Shown: in pieces, positions 35,726-44,202 of the stretch
Position numbering within the stretch: the stretch's first letter is position 1
Layout: the number at the start of each line of letters is the position of its first letter
NCBI RefSeq assembly: GCF_013374115.1
Contig: NZ_AP022673.1
Span: 3,000,001 to 3,064,000 of the forward strand
DNA from: Sphingomonas sp. HMP9
GTDB lineage: Bacteria; Pseudomonadota; Alphaproteobacteria; Sphingomonadales; Sphingomonadaceae
Length of the DNA: 64,000 bases
Reading direction: 5' to 3'
Translations under genes and position numbers: made by a program
Notes under the pieces: model-generated
The model's input: the letters and a program-made list of their open reading frames with translations, nothing else
What the model was told of the DNA's origin: nothing
Databases searched by the model: none

Positions 35726-35788
35726 GACTAAAAAATAGCCGGAATGCAGGCACTTCCGTGATGCATAAATCCAATGCACAACCGGCGT

Positions 35789-36355
35789 ATGATTTACGGC
35801 TACGCACGCGTCTCATCCAACGGTCAGGATCTGGCCCAGCAGCTCGCCCAGCTCGACGCGGTCGGCTGCACCAAGATCTACCGCGAGAAGATTAGCGCCG
35901 CGACGGCCGATCGACCGCAGCTCAAGCGCGCGATCGCCGCGCTCGATGCCGGCGATGTGCTGATGGTGACGTCGACCGATCGCCTTGCTCGCAACACCCG
36001 CGACCTTCTGAACATCCTGTACGTGGTGAAGGAAGCCGGTGCGGGCTTCCGCTCGATTACCGAGCCAATGGTTGACACCACCTCAGAGTTTGCCGAGGTC
36101 ATCATCGCTGTCTTGGGCGTCGCGGCCGGCTGGGAGCGCCATCGCATTACCGAACGCACCACTGCCGGCAGGGCTCAGGCCAAGGCGCGGGGCGTGAAGT
36201 TCGGTCGACGTGCTGCCCTCACCCCTCACCAGCAGGCAGAGGCACTACAGCGGCTCGCCGCTGGCGATACGCAGCGCACAGTCGCCGCCCTGTTGGGGGT
36301 CAATCAGGCAACGATATCGCGGCTGTATCGAACACACGGAACGATAGGCGACTAG
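35789..36355 (+). CDS. Serine recombinase (resolvase/invertase family)
   Basis: A 188-residue recombinase beginning MIYGYARVSSNGQDLAQQLA; an ATG five codons upstream (35774) is an alternative start. The catalytic Ser is in YARVSS, the arginines are in TSTDRLARNTRDLLN and GWERHRITERTTAGRAQAKA, and the C-terminal helix-turn-helix is DTQRTVAALLGVNQATISRL. Near-identical sites in inverted orientation flank this gene and two small genes, so it could be a DNA invertase acting on that segment. A resolvase with a duplicated res site is the alternative. Confidence 0.9.
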   Translation: MIYGYARVSSNGQDLAQQLAQLDAVGCTKIYREKISAATADRPQLKRAIAALDAGDVLMVTSTDRLARNTRDLLNILYVVKEAGAGFRSITEPMVDTTSEFAEVIIAVLGVAAGWERHRITERTTAGRAQAKARGVKFGRRAALTPHQQAEALQRLAAGDTQRTVAALLGVNQATISRLYRTHGTIGD

Positions 36356-36365
36356 CGGGAATTAG

Positions 36366-36650
36366 ATGTCATCGCGCTGCCACCATATCATGCGAAGCAG
36401 CCATGCCCCTTCGGATTACAAAATCGTGCAAAGCTCGACCCCACTGATCCTTGACCAGCTAGTCGATTGCATAGCGACGGGGCGTGATCCCTCAGTCCTG
36501 GAACTCGAAAGCCTTGCGAAGCGCATGTGGACAGAGGGGGCAAAAAGCCGTTCGGCATTCTCGTGGGACAACCTACCTCCCACGAGCCTGGAGCGGGTTA
36601 TCGCGCTACGATCGTCGCTATTGGCACTGCGGGGAAGTGACCTGCGCTAA
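36366..36650 (+). CDS. Hypothetical protein
   Basis: A 94-residue frame starting ten bases after the recombinase stop, on the same strand. The region LILDQLVDCIATGRDPSVLE, then LESLAKRMWTEGAKSRSAFS and LERVIALRSSLLALRGSDLR looks like an amphipathic helical protein. I recognise no family. The spacing suggests co-transcription with the recombinase. The first 15 residues are unusual (MSSRCHHIMRSSH), so an internal start is possible. Confidence 0.5.
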   Translation: MSSRCHHIMRSSHAPSDYKIVQSSTPLILDQLVDCIATGRDPSVLELESLAKRMWTEGAKSRSAFSWDNLPPTSLERVIALRSSLLALRGSDLR

Positions 36651-36700
36651 TCGAAAAACGGAGTGGTTTCCAACGCGCTAAACCGCGTTAAAATCCATTG

Positions 36701-36862
36701 ATGGTGAAGCGCACATATGTTCCGGCAATGCGCCTTGAAGCCGATCTCAAGGAGCGTTGGAGCTTATATTCAGTTGACGGCGATTGTTGGCTACCTGTCG
36801 TCTTCCGTTCAGAGCGAGAGGCAGCGGAAGCTAGCAAAGTGGTCAATCGTGCAATCCGCTAA
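36701..36862 (+). CDS. Small hypothetical protein
   Basis: A 53-codon frame from ATG at 36701 reads MVKRTYVPAMRLEADLKERW, then SLYSVDGDCWLPVVFRSERE and AAEASKVVNRAIR. The regular mix of charged and hydrophobic residues and its place in the recombinase unit favour a real gene, but no family is recognised and the ribosome binding site is weak. Confidence 0.45.
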   Translation: MVKRTYVPAMRLEADLKERWSLYSVDGDCWLPVVFRSEREAAEASKVVNRAIR

Positions 36863-36949
36863 TTCCGCAGTGCCGAGTACCTATTCAACAACCGACGCGC
36901 ATCGGATTTTCGCATCGAGGAAACTCGCGGCTTCCACGATTTTTAGCCT

Positions 36950-36976
36950 GATGCAAAACTTGTGATTTTTCGCATC
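36950..36976 (+). repeat. Resolvase-type crossover-like site, right copy (inverted)
   Basis: The plus strand begins GATGCAAAACTTG and ends TTTTTCGCATC: the left copy in reverse with a single extra T. A further half-site, GATTTTCGCATCGA, is present at about 36905. Together with 35700-35725 it brackets 1.25 kb in inverted orientation. Confidence 0.75.
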
Positions 36977-37050
36977 ACTGACGCGGCGGGGGCAGCTCAT
37001 GTCAGTTTCCGCAGTCAGTGTCAGCGGATTTTCAGAGTGCGTGTCAGCGG

Positions 37051-38447
37051 GAGCTATGCCGGAATTTGGGTGACGAGGCGATCAGGCGGCGCGGGTTGAT
37101 TGGCCGTCGACGACTTCGGTGCCGTCACGGAATGTGACACCAGCGACGACTTTGGGCAACTGGTTCTCGCCCTTCAGCCGGCGCCATTTCCTGGACGCGG
37201 CGATGACGAGTTTGAAGACCATGAGGCGTGCCGTCTTTGGTGACAGCGCGCCCTTGGTACGCACCGTCCTGTGGCGCACGGTCGCGAACACGCTCTCGAT
37301 CGGGTTCGACGTCCGCAGATGGTCCCAGTGCTCGGCGGGGAAGTCGAAGAAGGTGAGCAGCCTCTCGCGATCCTTGGTCAGGCATTCGACGGCCTTGGTG
37401 TATTTCGCGCTATATTTCTCGACAAAGACGGCGATCGCCTTCTCCGCCGCTGCGCGCTCAGGCGCGCTATATATCTCGCGCAGGTCAGCTTTTATTGCAG
37501 GCTGCACCGACTTGGGCACCTTGTTCAGTACGTTGGCGATCTTGTGCACCCAGCAGCGCTGGTGGCGCGTGCTGGGCCAGACTTCGTCGAGCGCTTTCCA
37601 GAAGCCGAGTGCGCCATCGCCCACCGCGATCTCGGGTGCGATTGCGAGGCCGCGCCGTTTCACCTCGACGAGCAGCTCGCGCCAGCTCTGAGCGCTTTCA
37701 CGGACGCCCACCTGGAAGCCGACCAGTTCCTTCCTGCCCTCAGGCGTGGCGCCGATCAGCACCAGCATGCACTCGGAATGATCCTCCATCCGCGCCTGCA
37801 GGTAGACGCCGTCCGCCCACACATACACGTAGCGGCGGGCCGATAGGTCGCGCGCCTGCCAGTGCTCGTATTCGACCTGCCATTCAGCGGTGAGCCGACC
37901 GACCACCGCCGGCGAAAGGTTGGGCGCGTCCTTGCCAAGGAGCGCCGTGAGCGCCTCCTGAAAATCGCCGGTCGAAACCCCGCGCAGATACAGCACCGGC
38001 AGCAGCGCATCCAGGCTCTTGGTCCGCCGTGCCCAGCGCGGCAGGATTGCCGACGAGAAGCGCACACGCTCCCCTTCCTCGGCCCCCCCGCGATCACGGA
38101 TCTTCACGCGCGACACCGGCACCGGGCCAATCCCGGTCTGGACCTGACGCTCTGGCCCGTGCCCGTGGCGCACCAGGCGCGACCGTCCATCGGGTAGTCG
38201 CAGGTCGTCTCGCGCCGCCAGGAACGCCTCGGCCTCCAGTTCCACCGCCTGCGCAAGCAGCCGGCGAGCTCCGGCACGCAGCACCTCGGTCAACGGATCG
38301 TCGACATCATCGGGCTGGCGAAATTGAACGACGTTGGTAGTATCGGTCATGGCGTATCGCTCTCCTTGAGAGGTTCCGGCAGGCTCATCACCCGCCTCGA
38401 TACGCCGCCTTCAATCCTCCACCGTCACCCATTTTCCAACATAGCTC
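37051..38447 (-). mobile_element. IS256-family element, intact
   Basis: Terminal repeats GAGCTATGCCGGAATTTGGG (37051) and GAGCTATGTTGGAAAATGGG (minus strand from 38447) continue as TGACG on both sides. A perfect 9-base duplication, TGTCAGCGG, flanks it (37042-37050 and 38448-38456). It separates the recombinase segment from the LOV-HTH gene. Confidence 0.92.
37082..38350 (-). CDS. IS256-family transposase
   Basis: A 422-residue mutator-type DDE transposase. The catalytic residues are Asp in VYVWADGVYLQARMED, Asp in AVGDGALGFWKALDEVW and Glu in TSNPIESVFATVRHRT. HQRCWVHKIANVLNKVPKS is the conserved C-x-x-H region. The frame is complete and the element ends are perfect, so it appears functional. 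It is not closely similar to the truncated IS256 transposase at 44.5 kb. Confidence 0.94.
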   Translation of the reverse strand: MTDTTNVVQFRQPDDVDDPLTEVLRAGARRLLAQAVELEAEAFLAARDDLRLPDGRSRLVRHGHGPERQVQTGIGPVPVSRVKIRDRGGAEEGERVRFSSAILPRWARRTKSLDALLPVLYLRGVSTGDFQEALTALLGKDAPNLSPAVVGRLTAEWQVEYEHWQARDLSARRYVYVWADGVYLQARMEDHSECMLVLIGATPEGRKELVGFQVGVRESAQSWRELLVEVKRRGLAIAPEIAVGDGALGFWKALDEVWPSTRHQRCWVHKIANVLNKVPKSVQPAIKADLREIYSAPERAAAEKAIAVFVEKYSAKYTKAVECLTKDRERLLTFFDFPAEHWDHLRTSNPIESVFATVRHRTVRTKGALSPKTARLMVFKLVIAASRKWRRLKGENQLPKVVAGVTFRDGTEVVDGQSTRAA

Positions 38448-38544
38448 TGTCAGCGGGGCGGGAGACGCAGGATCGGCGTTCTCACAGGGATCGCTGGCGA
38501 TAGGGTGCGATACGGACCTTGGCCCATCTGCAGCTTCATATAGC

Positions 38545-39183
38545 TTAGAGGCCAGCCTCGACCGCGAGCCTGATCAGGCCCGTTGTGGAGGTCAGGCCGA
38601 GCCGCTCCATCAGGATAGCGCGGTGCATCTTGACGGTTTTCTCGGCCAGTCCGAGTTCGGCGGCGATCTGCTTGTTGAGTAGGCCCTGCGCGACAAATTT
38701 CAGCACCTGGCCCTGTCTTGGCGACAGCGCCTTGACCATTTCCGCCGCCCGGATCCGGCGCATGCTGGTGGGAGCCGCGGCGTTCGTATCGATCTCGACC
38801 TGCGAGCCGAGAAAATACAGCAGCCGGTCTTCCTCGTCGTACAGCGGCGCGACTAGTACGGCATTGCGGAACGGCTGTCCGTTGCGCTTGTAGTTGAGGA
38901 TCTCGACCAGTACCGGCTTGTGCTCGCGCACGCCGCGACGAATCTCTTCTGACAGCCACGGTTCGGTCGCCGGACCTGACAGGAACCGGCAGTTGTACCC
39001 TATGACCTGGTCCGCGGGATAGCCGGTCAGGTCACAGAACGGCTGGTTGCACGCGATAATCGGGTTGTCGGGACGCCGAGGGTCGCTGATCACGGACGGT
39101 ATCGGGCTATCGGTGACGACTCGCATCAGCCGCTGGTGCGACCTTGAGTCAGCCCTAACGGCCGCAATGGTCTCGGTAGTCAT
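38545..39183 (-). CDS. LOV-HTH blue-light transcription factor, EL222-like
   Basis: A 212-residue protein with a LOV (PAS-type) domain at about residues 20-135 and a LuxR-type helix-turn-helix at about 150-212. The flavin-binding signature [20 protein letters not shown] has the photoreactive Cys, and [20 protein letters not shown] with [10 protein letters not shown] completes the domain. The effector part is [20 protein letters not shown] followed by [20 protein letters not shown]. The order and sequence match EL222 of Erythrobacter, in which blue light frees the HTH to dimerise and bind DNA. GGGAG lies just before the ATG. It is divergent from brnT. Confidence 0.93.
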   Translation of the reverse strand: MTTETIAAVRADSRSHQRLMRVVTDSPIPSVISDPRRPDNPIIACNQPFCDLTGYPADQVIGYNCRFLSGPATEPWLSEEIRRGVREHKPVLVEILNYKRNGQPFRNAVLVAPLYDEEDRLLYFLGSQVEIDTNAAAPTSMRRIRAAEMVKALSPRQGQVLKFVAQGLLNKQIAAELGLAEKTVKMHRAILMERLGLTSTTGLIRLAVEAGL

Positions 39184-39471
39184 CTCCCTCGATCTCCCGG
39201 CGCTTGATCAATCGCCTGCACCCTTCGAAGTTCGATACCATAGTTCCGACCAACCATGATAAAACGTTACTCTTCGGTAGTGGCAAAAGGTGATCGGAGC
39301 CGATGTGCGAATCTCGAAAGACAGATTCCGGATCTCGTATGTCGATCCGATTTCGGGAATGACCCAACGTCGCCTGTCGGTTGCGAACTGATTTGGCAGC
39401 AGGTTGGCCCTCGTTCTTTTTGGGTGAACAATAATTGTTGTTGCCGCGATTAATTGGGTGTACGGAAATCT

Positions 39472-39747
39472 GTGAAAATCGAGTTCGACCCTGCCAAGGA
39501 CCGCGCGAATGCCGCCAAGCACGGCATGTCGCTGGTGGCAGCGGAGGGGTTCGATTGGGATACGGCGTTGGAGCGCGAGGACGATCGTTTCATTTACGGG
39601 GAAGCCCGGTTCGTTGCCCTTGGTCTGATCGGTGACCGCCCGCACGTGCTGGTGTTCGCCGAAGGCTCTCACGAAGATGCGGTGCGCGCCATCAGCCTGC
39701 GTCCCGCAGAAAAGCATGAGGTGAGGTTCTACTATGGGCAAGTTTGA
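39472..39747 (+). CDS. brnT: BrnT-family toxin
   Basis: A 91-residue toxin of the type II BrnT/BrnA system, a ribonuclease-like fold related to RelE. KIEFDPAKDRANAAKHGMSL with AEGFDWDTALEREDDRFIYG is the family signature, and HEDAVRAISLRPAEKHEVRF holds the conserved R-x-I-S-x-R-x-A segment. The start is taken as GTG at 39472; a TTG six codons upstream is possible. The antitoxin gene starts inside the end of this one (14-base overlap), the usual toxin-first order. Confidence 0.92.
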   Translation: MKIEFDPAKDRANAAKHGMSLVAAEGFDWDTALEREDDRFIYGEARFVALGLIGDRPHVLVFAEGSHEDAVRAISLRPAEKHEVRFYYGQV

Positions 39748-39964
39748 TCCCGAAATTCACGACGATAGTCCACCACTCGATGCTGCGTTTATGGCTGGCA
39801 TGACTCCATCCCGGCGCGGTCGGCCGAGGCTGGAAACGCCAAAGGTCGAAATCAAAATCCGCTTGGACGCAGCAACGGTCGAGCATCTGCGTGGCAGCGG
39901 CCCTGGATGGCAGACACGCGTGAACGCCTTGTTGGGCCAACTAGTGGAGGCGGGGCAAATCTAG
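39734..39964 (+). CDS. brnA: BrnA-family antitoxin
   Basis: A 76-residue antitoxin. The N-terminal half (FDPEIHDDSPPLDAAFMAGM) binds the toxin; the C-terminal ribbon-helix-helix (RGRPRLETPKVEIKIRLDAA, TVEHLRGSGPGWQTRVNALL) binds DNA and represses the operon. The overlap with brnT implies coupled translation. The pair would stabilise the plasmid or island and may protect this photosensory region from loss. Confidence 0.92.
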   Translation: MGKFDPEIHDDSPPLDAAFMAGMTPSRRGRPRLETPKVEIKIRLDAATVEHLRGSGPGWQTRVNALLGQLVEAGQI

Positions 39965-40107
39965 CGATCCATCCGTCTCGCAAAGGATCGGCCAATGGGA
40001 ACGCGCCGGCATTCCCAATTAGGACCGTTGATTGGGAACTGCATAGCATTCTCAAAACGGTTCGGATGGAAAGCGTCACGCGCCATTACTTCATCATAGT
40101 ATGAAGA

Positions 40108-42435
40108 TTAATGGCAGCTCAAGTTCAAAGCCTCTGTCAAAATCGCCTCTGCCTTCTCTTGTGGCAGCGGCTTAGCGAAGTAATATCCTTGAACGGCGTC
40201 GCATCCGATCATCGCCAGCGCCGTCACCTGATCCACAGTCTCTACGCCCTCGGCTATGACCCCAACCTGAAGAGTGGCGCCCAGCTTGATTATCAACTCC
40301 ACGATCGCAGCGGTCCGGCTGTCCTCACACAATCCGTCAATGAAAGACTTGTCGATCTTGATCGTGTCGATCGGGTAGCGGTTGATGTAGCTAAGAGAGG
40401 AATAGCCGGTGCCGAAGTCGTCGAGTGCTATACGAACGCCGAGTTCGCGCACGCGCGTGATTGTTTCAGCGATGTAGGGTGACGGATTTAGGAAAATACC
40501 TTCAGTGATCTCAAGCTCCAGGCAGGTCGGGTGAATGTCAAACTCTTTCAAAGTAAGATCCAGATCGCCAAGAAAATCGGGATCGACGAATTCTGCTGCC
40601 GATGTGTTGACGCTCATACGCAAATCTGGCTGCGCGAACTTAACCTGCCAGAGCTTCAGTTGTTGGCAGGCTTCGCGCATCACCCAGCGGTCGATCTGCC
40701 GGATCAGCCCGATCTGCTCGGCGACCGGTACAAAATCGGTCGGAGATACCGTGCCACGTTCCGGGTGTTCCCAACGCAGCAATGCCTCGAAGCTGACCAC
40801 CGTTTTCGTCGTCGGATTGACGATCGGCTGATAGACGAGCCTGAACTCGCCCCGATCAAGTGCGTGTCGCAGATCGGTCTGAAGCGCCAGGAGCGCGATC
40901 GCATTGTCGTGCATCGAGGCATTGAAGATCGCGTAATCGCCGTATCCTGCGCGTTTGGCCTCGTACATCGCGATGTCCGCATCTCGGATGAGATCTTCGG
41001 GAACTGCGGCTCTATCAGCGGCTTCGACGATACCGATGCTGCACGACGGAAAGACGCTCTGGCGACCCAATTGGACTGGCGGGCGCAGCGCTCCGATGAT
41101 CCGCTCGGCGACCGATACCGGCATGGCCAAGTCGTCAGCGTCCTCGATCAGCACCGCGAACTCGTCGCCGCCGATGCGTGCAAGCGTATCCTGCGGCCGA
41201 ATGCACCCTTTCAAACGATGTGCGATTTCCTGGAGTAGTGCGTCGCCCGCGATATGGCCAAGGCTGTCGTTGACGACCTTGAACTGATCGAGGTCCAGGA
41301 ACAGTACCGAACAGGTACCGTGTTCTGATTCCCGCCATCGGTCGAGGGCTGCTGCCAACCGCTCCATGAAGAACGCGCGGTTGCGAAGGCGCGTTAAATT
41401 GTCATGGAACGCGGTATAAAGCAGCTCAGCTTCGACCCGTTTGCGCTCTTGAATCTCACATGCCAGTGCTTCGTTTTCAGATTCGGCAAGGCGGATACGC
41501 AATGCGAGCTGCTCGGCATCCTTGCGGTCGGTGATGTCGCGCTGGACCGAGACCCAGTGGGTAAACCAACCGCGCTCGTCTGCGATAGGTACAATGCTCA
41601 GCTCGACCCAGAATTCCGTGCCGTCCTTGCGGTAGTTGATCATTTCGATCTCGATCGGCTCCCAGGCTTCGAGCGCCTGACGAAGCCTCGCTCTCGACGT
41701 TGGATCCGTTTTTTCGCCCTGTAACAGGCGTGGCGTCCGCCCGATGACCTCGTCTGGCTCGTATCCCGTCGCCCGCGTAAAGGCGGCATTGCAATAAAGG
41801 ATGCGTGGCCCCGGCAGGTTCACCGGTTCGGCTTCGGTTATGACGATGGAATCGCGCGCATGTACTGCAACAGACTCCAGCAGCCGCAAGCGTTCCACGC
41901 GTTCGCGCTGATCGGCACAGTCCGCACCATCGACGATGACGCGCAGCCGCGCGACCTCGAACAGTGTCGCCAGATGCGCCGCGTGGGCGCGTAAGACGTA
42001 GGTCTGGGCAGCGTTCAGCAGGGGCCGCGGTTCGTTATGTGCGACGATGAGTAATCCACCCCCATCACATACGATGCCGGTAACCGCTGCAAACTTCAGC
42101 GTCGTTGCCGCCAAACCTGAGAAATGTAGATTGTCAGCCAGCGCCGCGTCGTCGATCGGGCTGATCGTCTGCACTACCGCGTCGCCTGACTGGTGACGAA
42201 GTGGCCTGGGCGCAAGCCGGGGAACGGCATCGATCCGAGAACTGTCGCCGCCCTGCGCGATCACCACGAGCACGCCATCCTCAATCCGGCATACGAACGC
42301 GGCAACGCAGCCCGCCGCACGTGCCGCTTCATCTGCAACGCGTTGATATGACGAGGCTGTGCCGAAGCCGAGGATATAGCCGACCGGGACAGCCGTTAAA
42401 TCGCCCGTCCACTCCGTCGGCATTTGCATTTGCAT
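40108..42435 (-). CDS. PAS-GGDEF-EAL protein (c-di-GMP synthesis and breakdown)
   Basis: A 775-residue signalling protein. The N-terminal 180 residues resemble a GAF-type sensor. A PAS domain follows (IVITEAEPVNLPGPRILYCN, GRTPRLLQGEKTDPTSRARL): it is LOV-derived in sequence but has Pro where LOV has Cys, so it cannot form the photo-adduct. The GGDEF domain has an intact RIGGDEFAVL and an RPQD inhibitory site five residues before it. The EAL domain has EALLRWEHP, NTSAAEF, ELEITEG, DDFGTGYSSLSY, KIDKSFI and AEGVET, so both activities look possible. The start lies in three copies of ATGCAA. It follows the BLUF gene on the same strand. Confidence 0.93.
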   Translation of the reverse strand: MQMQMPTEWTGDLTAVPVGYILGFGTASSYQRVADEAARAAGCVAAFVCRIEDGVLVVIAQGGDSSRIDAVPRLAPRPLRHQSGDAVVQTISPIDDAALADNLHFSGLAATTLKFAAVTGIVCDGGGLLIVAHNEPRPLLNAAQTYVLRAHAAHLATLFEVARLRVIVDGADCADQRERVERLRLLESVAVHARDSIVITEAEPVNLPGPRILYCNAAFTRATGYEPDEVIGRTPRLLQGEKTDPTSRARLRQALEAWEPIEIEMINYRKDGTEFWVELSIVPIADERGWFTHWVSVQRDITDRKDAEQLALRIRLAESENEALACEIQERKRVEAELLYTAFHDNLTRLRNRAFFMERLAAALDRWRESEHGTCSVLFLDLDQFKVVNDSLGHIAGDALLQEIAHRLKGCIRPQDTLARIGGDEFAVLIEDADDLAMPVSVAERIIGALRPPVQLGRQSVFPSCSIGIVEAADRAAVPEDLIRDADIAMYEAKRAGYGDYAIFNASMHDNAIALLALQTDLRHALDRGEFRLVYQPIVNPTTKTVVSFEALLRWEHPERGTVSPTDFVPVAEQIGLIRQIDRWVMREACQQLKLWQVKFAQPDLRMSVNTSAAEFVDPDFLGDLDLTLKEFDIHPTCLELEITEGIFLNPSPYIAETITRVRELGVRIALDDFGTGYSSLSYINRYPIDTIKIDKSFIDGLCEDSRTAAIVELIIKLGATLQVGVIAEGVETVDQVTALAMIGCDAVQGYYFAKPLPQEKAEAILTEALNLSCH

Positions 42436-42510
42436 TTGTGAGATCTCCGAACTCGCAAAAAGTCGCGCGCCAGCATGCGCACCGTGTACCTGCCTCGCTT
42501 CGCCACGCCT

Positions 42511-42954
42511 TCAGTACGCGGTATGTTCTTCCTCAAGCGCCAGTTGATGCAGCGCCTCGAACAATCCATCGCCTGTCATGCGTGCTGGATCGAAACCACT
42601 TTGCGGTCCCACCGTGCCGTAGCGTGCCGCGTCTTCCACGCGCGCACCGACGAAACCCATCGACCAGTTTTCAAACGCGCGGGCAGGCGTCGGATCGAAG
42701 GCCAGCAAGGAGACGTCACCGTGTCGCTCGTCCTGCTGGACGCGTTCAAACACGCCCTCGACCGCGGACCGCGACCCCTCCAGCACCTGCGCAAAACAGC
42801 CGGCGTTGAACATCAGCGCTCCGGTGACACCGACCCTCTCATTGTTGACTTGGCTCTTGGTCAGGATCGACGAGATCGCGGTCGCCAACGTAGCTTCATC
42901 ACCCACGATGGCGTTGCGGCTGTAATAGACCAGGCGATAGAGCGGTTCGGACAT
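42511..42954 (-). CDS. BLUF-domain blue-light sensor
   Basis: A 147-residue protein with a BLUF domain over its first 100 residues. The flavin-switch residues are present: Tyr in LYRLVYYSRN, Asn in QVNNERVGVTGAL, Gln in GCFAQVLEGS and Trp plus Met in FENWSMGFV. The start at 42954 is preferred over 42972 because family members begin at this point. It lies 11 bases after the EAL gene's stop and 75 before the PAS-GGDEF-EAL gene, so it can act as a light input to EAL enzymes by protein contact, as in YcgF-type systems; that link is inference. Confidence 0.93.
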   Translation of the reverse strand: MSEPLYRLVYYSRNAIVGDEATLATAISSILTKSQVNNERVGVTGALMFNAGCFAQVLEGSRSAVEGVFERVQQDERHGDVSLLAFDPTPARAFENWSMGFVGARVEDAARYGTVGPQSGFDPARMTGDGLFEALHQLALEEEHTAY

Positions 42955-42965
42955 CTCGGGATTCC

Positions 42966-44088
42966 TCAGCAAGCTTGGGCAATTTGATCGGGCGTCAGCA
43001 ACGCCATCGCATCGACTGCGGACATTGGCCGGCCGGTCAGATACCCCTGCACTGCATCGCAGCCTTCGGCGCGAATGCAGGCAAGCTCGGCATCGGTCTC
43101 GACGCCTTCTGCGACCGTCTTCATGCCCAACGCCTTGGCAAGGCTGTTCACAGCGCGAATGATCGCCCGGCGATCGGCGTGGGCATCAATATCGCGGATG
43201 AAGCACTGGTCGATCTTGATCTTGTCGAACGGAAACTTCTGCAGATAGCTGAGCGACGAATAGCCGGTGCCGAAATCGTCCATCGATACCGATACGCCGA
43301 GACCGCGCAGCCTGTTCAACACGTCCCATGCGGCATCTGTATTATCCAGGAGTGCGCCTTCGGTAATCTCGAGTTCCAGGCGCTCGGCCGGAAGCTGCGA
43401 TTGGTCAAGGGCGGAGACGACCGTTTCCAGGATCTTCCCTCCACGGAACTGCAATGGCGACAGATTGACGGCGATTGATATCGCGCCCGACCAGGACGCC
43501 GCCTGCTTGCACGCGGTACGCAGCACCCATTCCCCGATCGCGGGAATAATACCGATTTCCTCGGCAAGCGGAATGAAGTCTCCAGGTGAAACGAGGCCAC
43601 GGACGGGGTGGTGCCAGCGGATCAAAGCCTCAAAGGCGGTGAGCCGGTTCGACGCGATGTCGAACTGCGGTTGATAGACCAGTTCGAATTGCTTGAGTGC
43701 CAACGCACGCCGTAGATCGACCTCCATCGATCGACGAGCCTGCATCCGCTCGTTCATTCCCGGCTCGAAGAAACGATAACAGCCGCGTCCCTCGGCCTTG
43801 GCCCGGTAGAGCGCAAGATCGGCGTTCTTCAGCAGGATATCCGGCTCGTAGCCATCGTCGGGCGCGATCGCGATACCGACGCTCGCGCCGATATGCAGCA
43901 TATGACCTTCGACCGCATAAGCTCGCCCGATCAGGTCAACGAGGCGGGTTGCTAGCGCGGTCGCTGCGGCCGGCTGTGGCGCGTCGGACTGGATGATCGC
44001 GAACTCATCGCCACCGAGGCGTGCCACCAGGTCACCAGCGCGAAGAGCACTTGTCAGCCGTTCGGCGACCTTGCGTAGCAGGCCCAGT
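42966..44088 (-). pseudogene. GGDEF-EAL protein, 5' part removed by a transposon
   Basis: The frame enters at [20 protein letters not shown] near 44088 and has no own start, so the sensor and most of the GGDEF domain are missing. RLGGDEFAII with the RAGD inhibitory site, and a complete EAL domain (EALIRWHHP, NLSPLQF, ELEITEG, DDFGTGYSSLSYL, KIDQCFI, AEGVET) remain. A GTG at 44027 could start a product of 353 residues containing the whole EAL domain, so residual phosphodiesterase activity is possible. The break coincides with the end of a Tn3-family remnant. It lies just upstream of the BLUF gene. Confidence 0.85.
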
Positions 44089-44202
44089 CACCTCATAGGT
44101 CGAAAAACGGCCATCTCGTAGAACGGATCGGAAACGGTCCGCGCGGTTGACTGTTGCGTTCCGGTACTCGAATGTTGTGAAACAAGCGGGCCGGAGAAGA
44201 CA

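Noticed and set aside
40108..42435. The PAS domain as a working LOV photosensor
   Set aside because: The signature has Pro at the adduct-forming Cys position, so standard LOV photochemistry is not possible.
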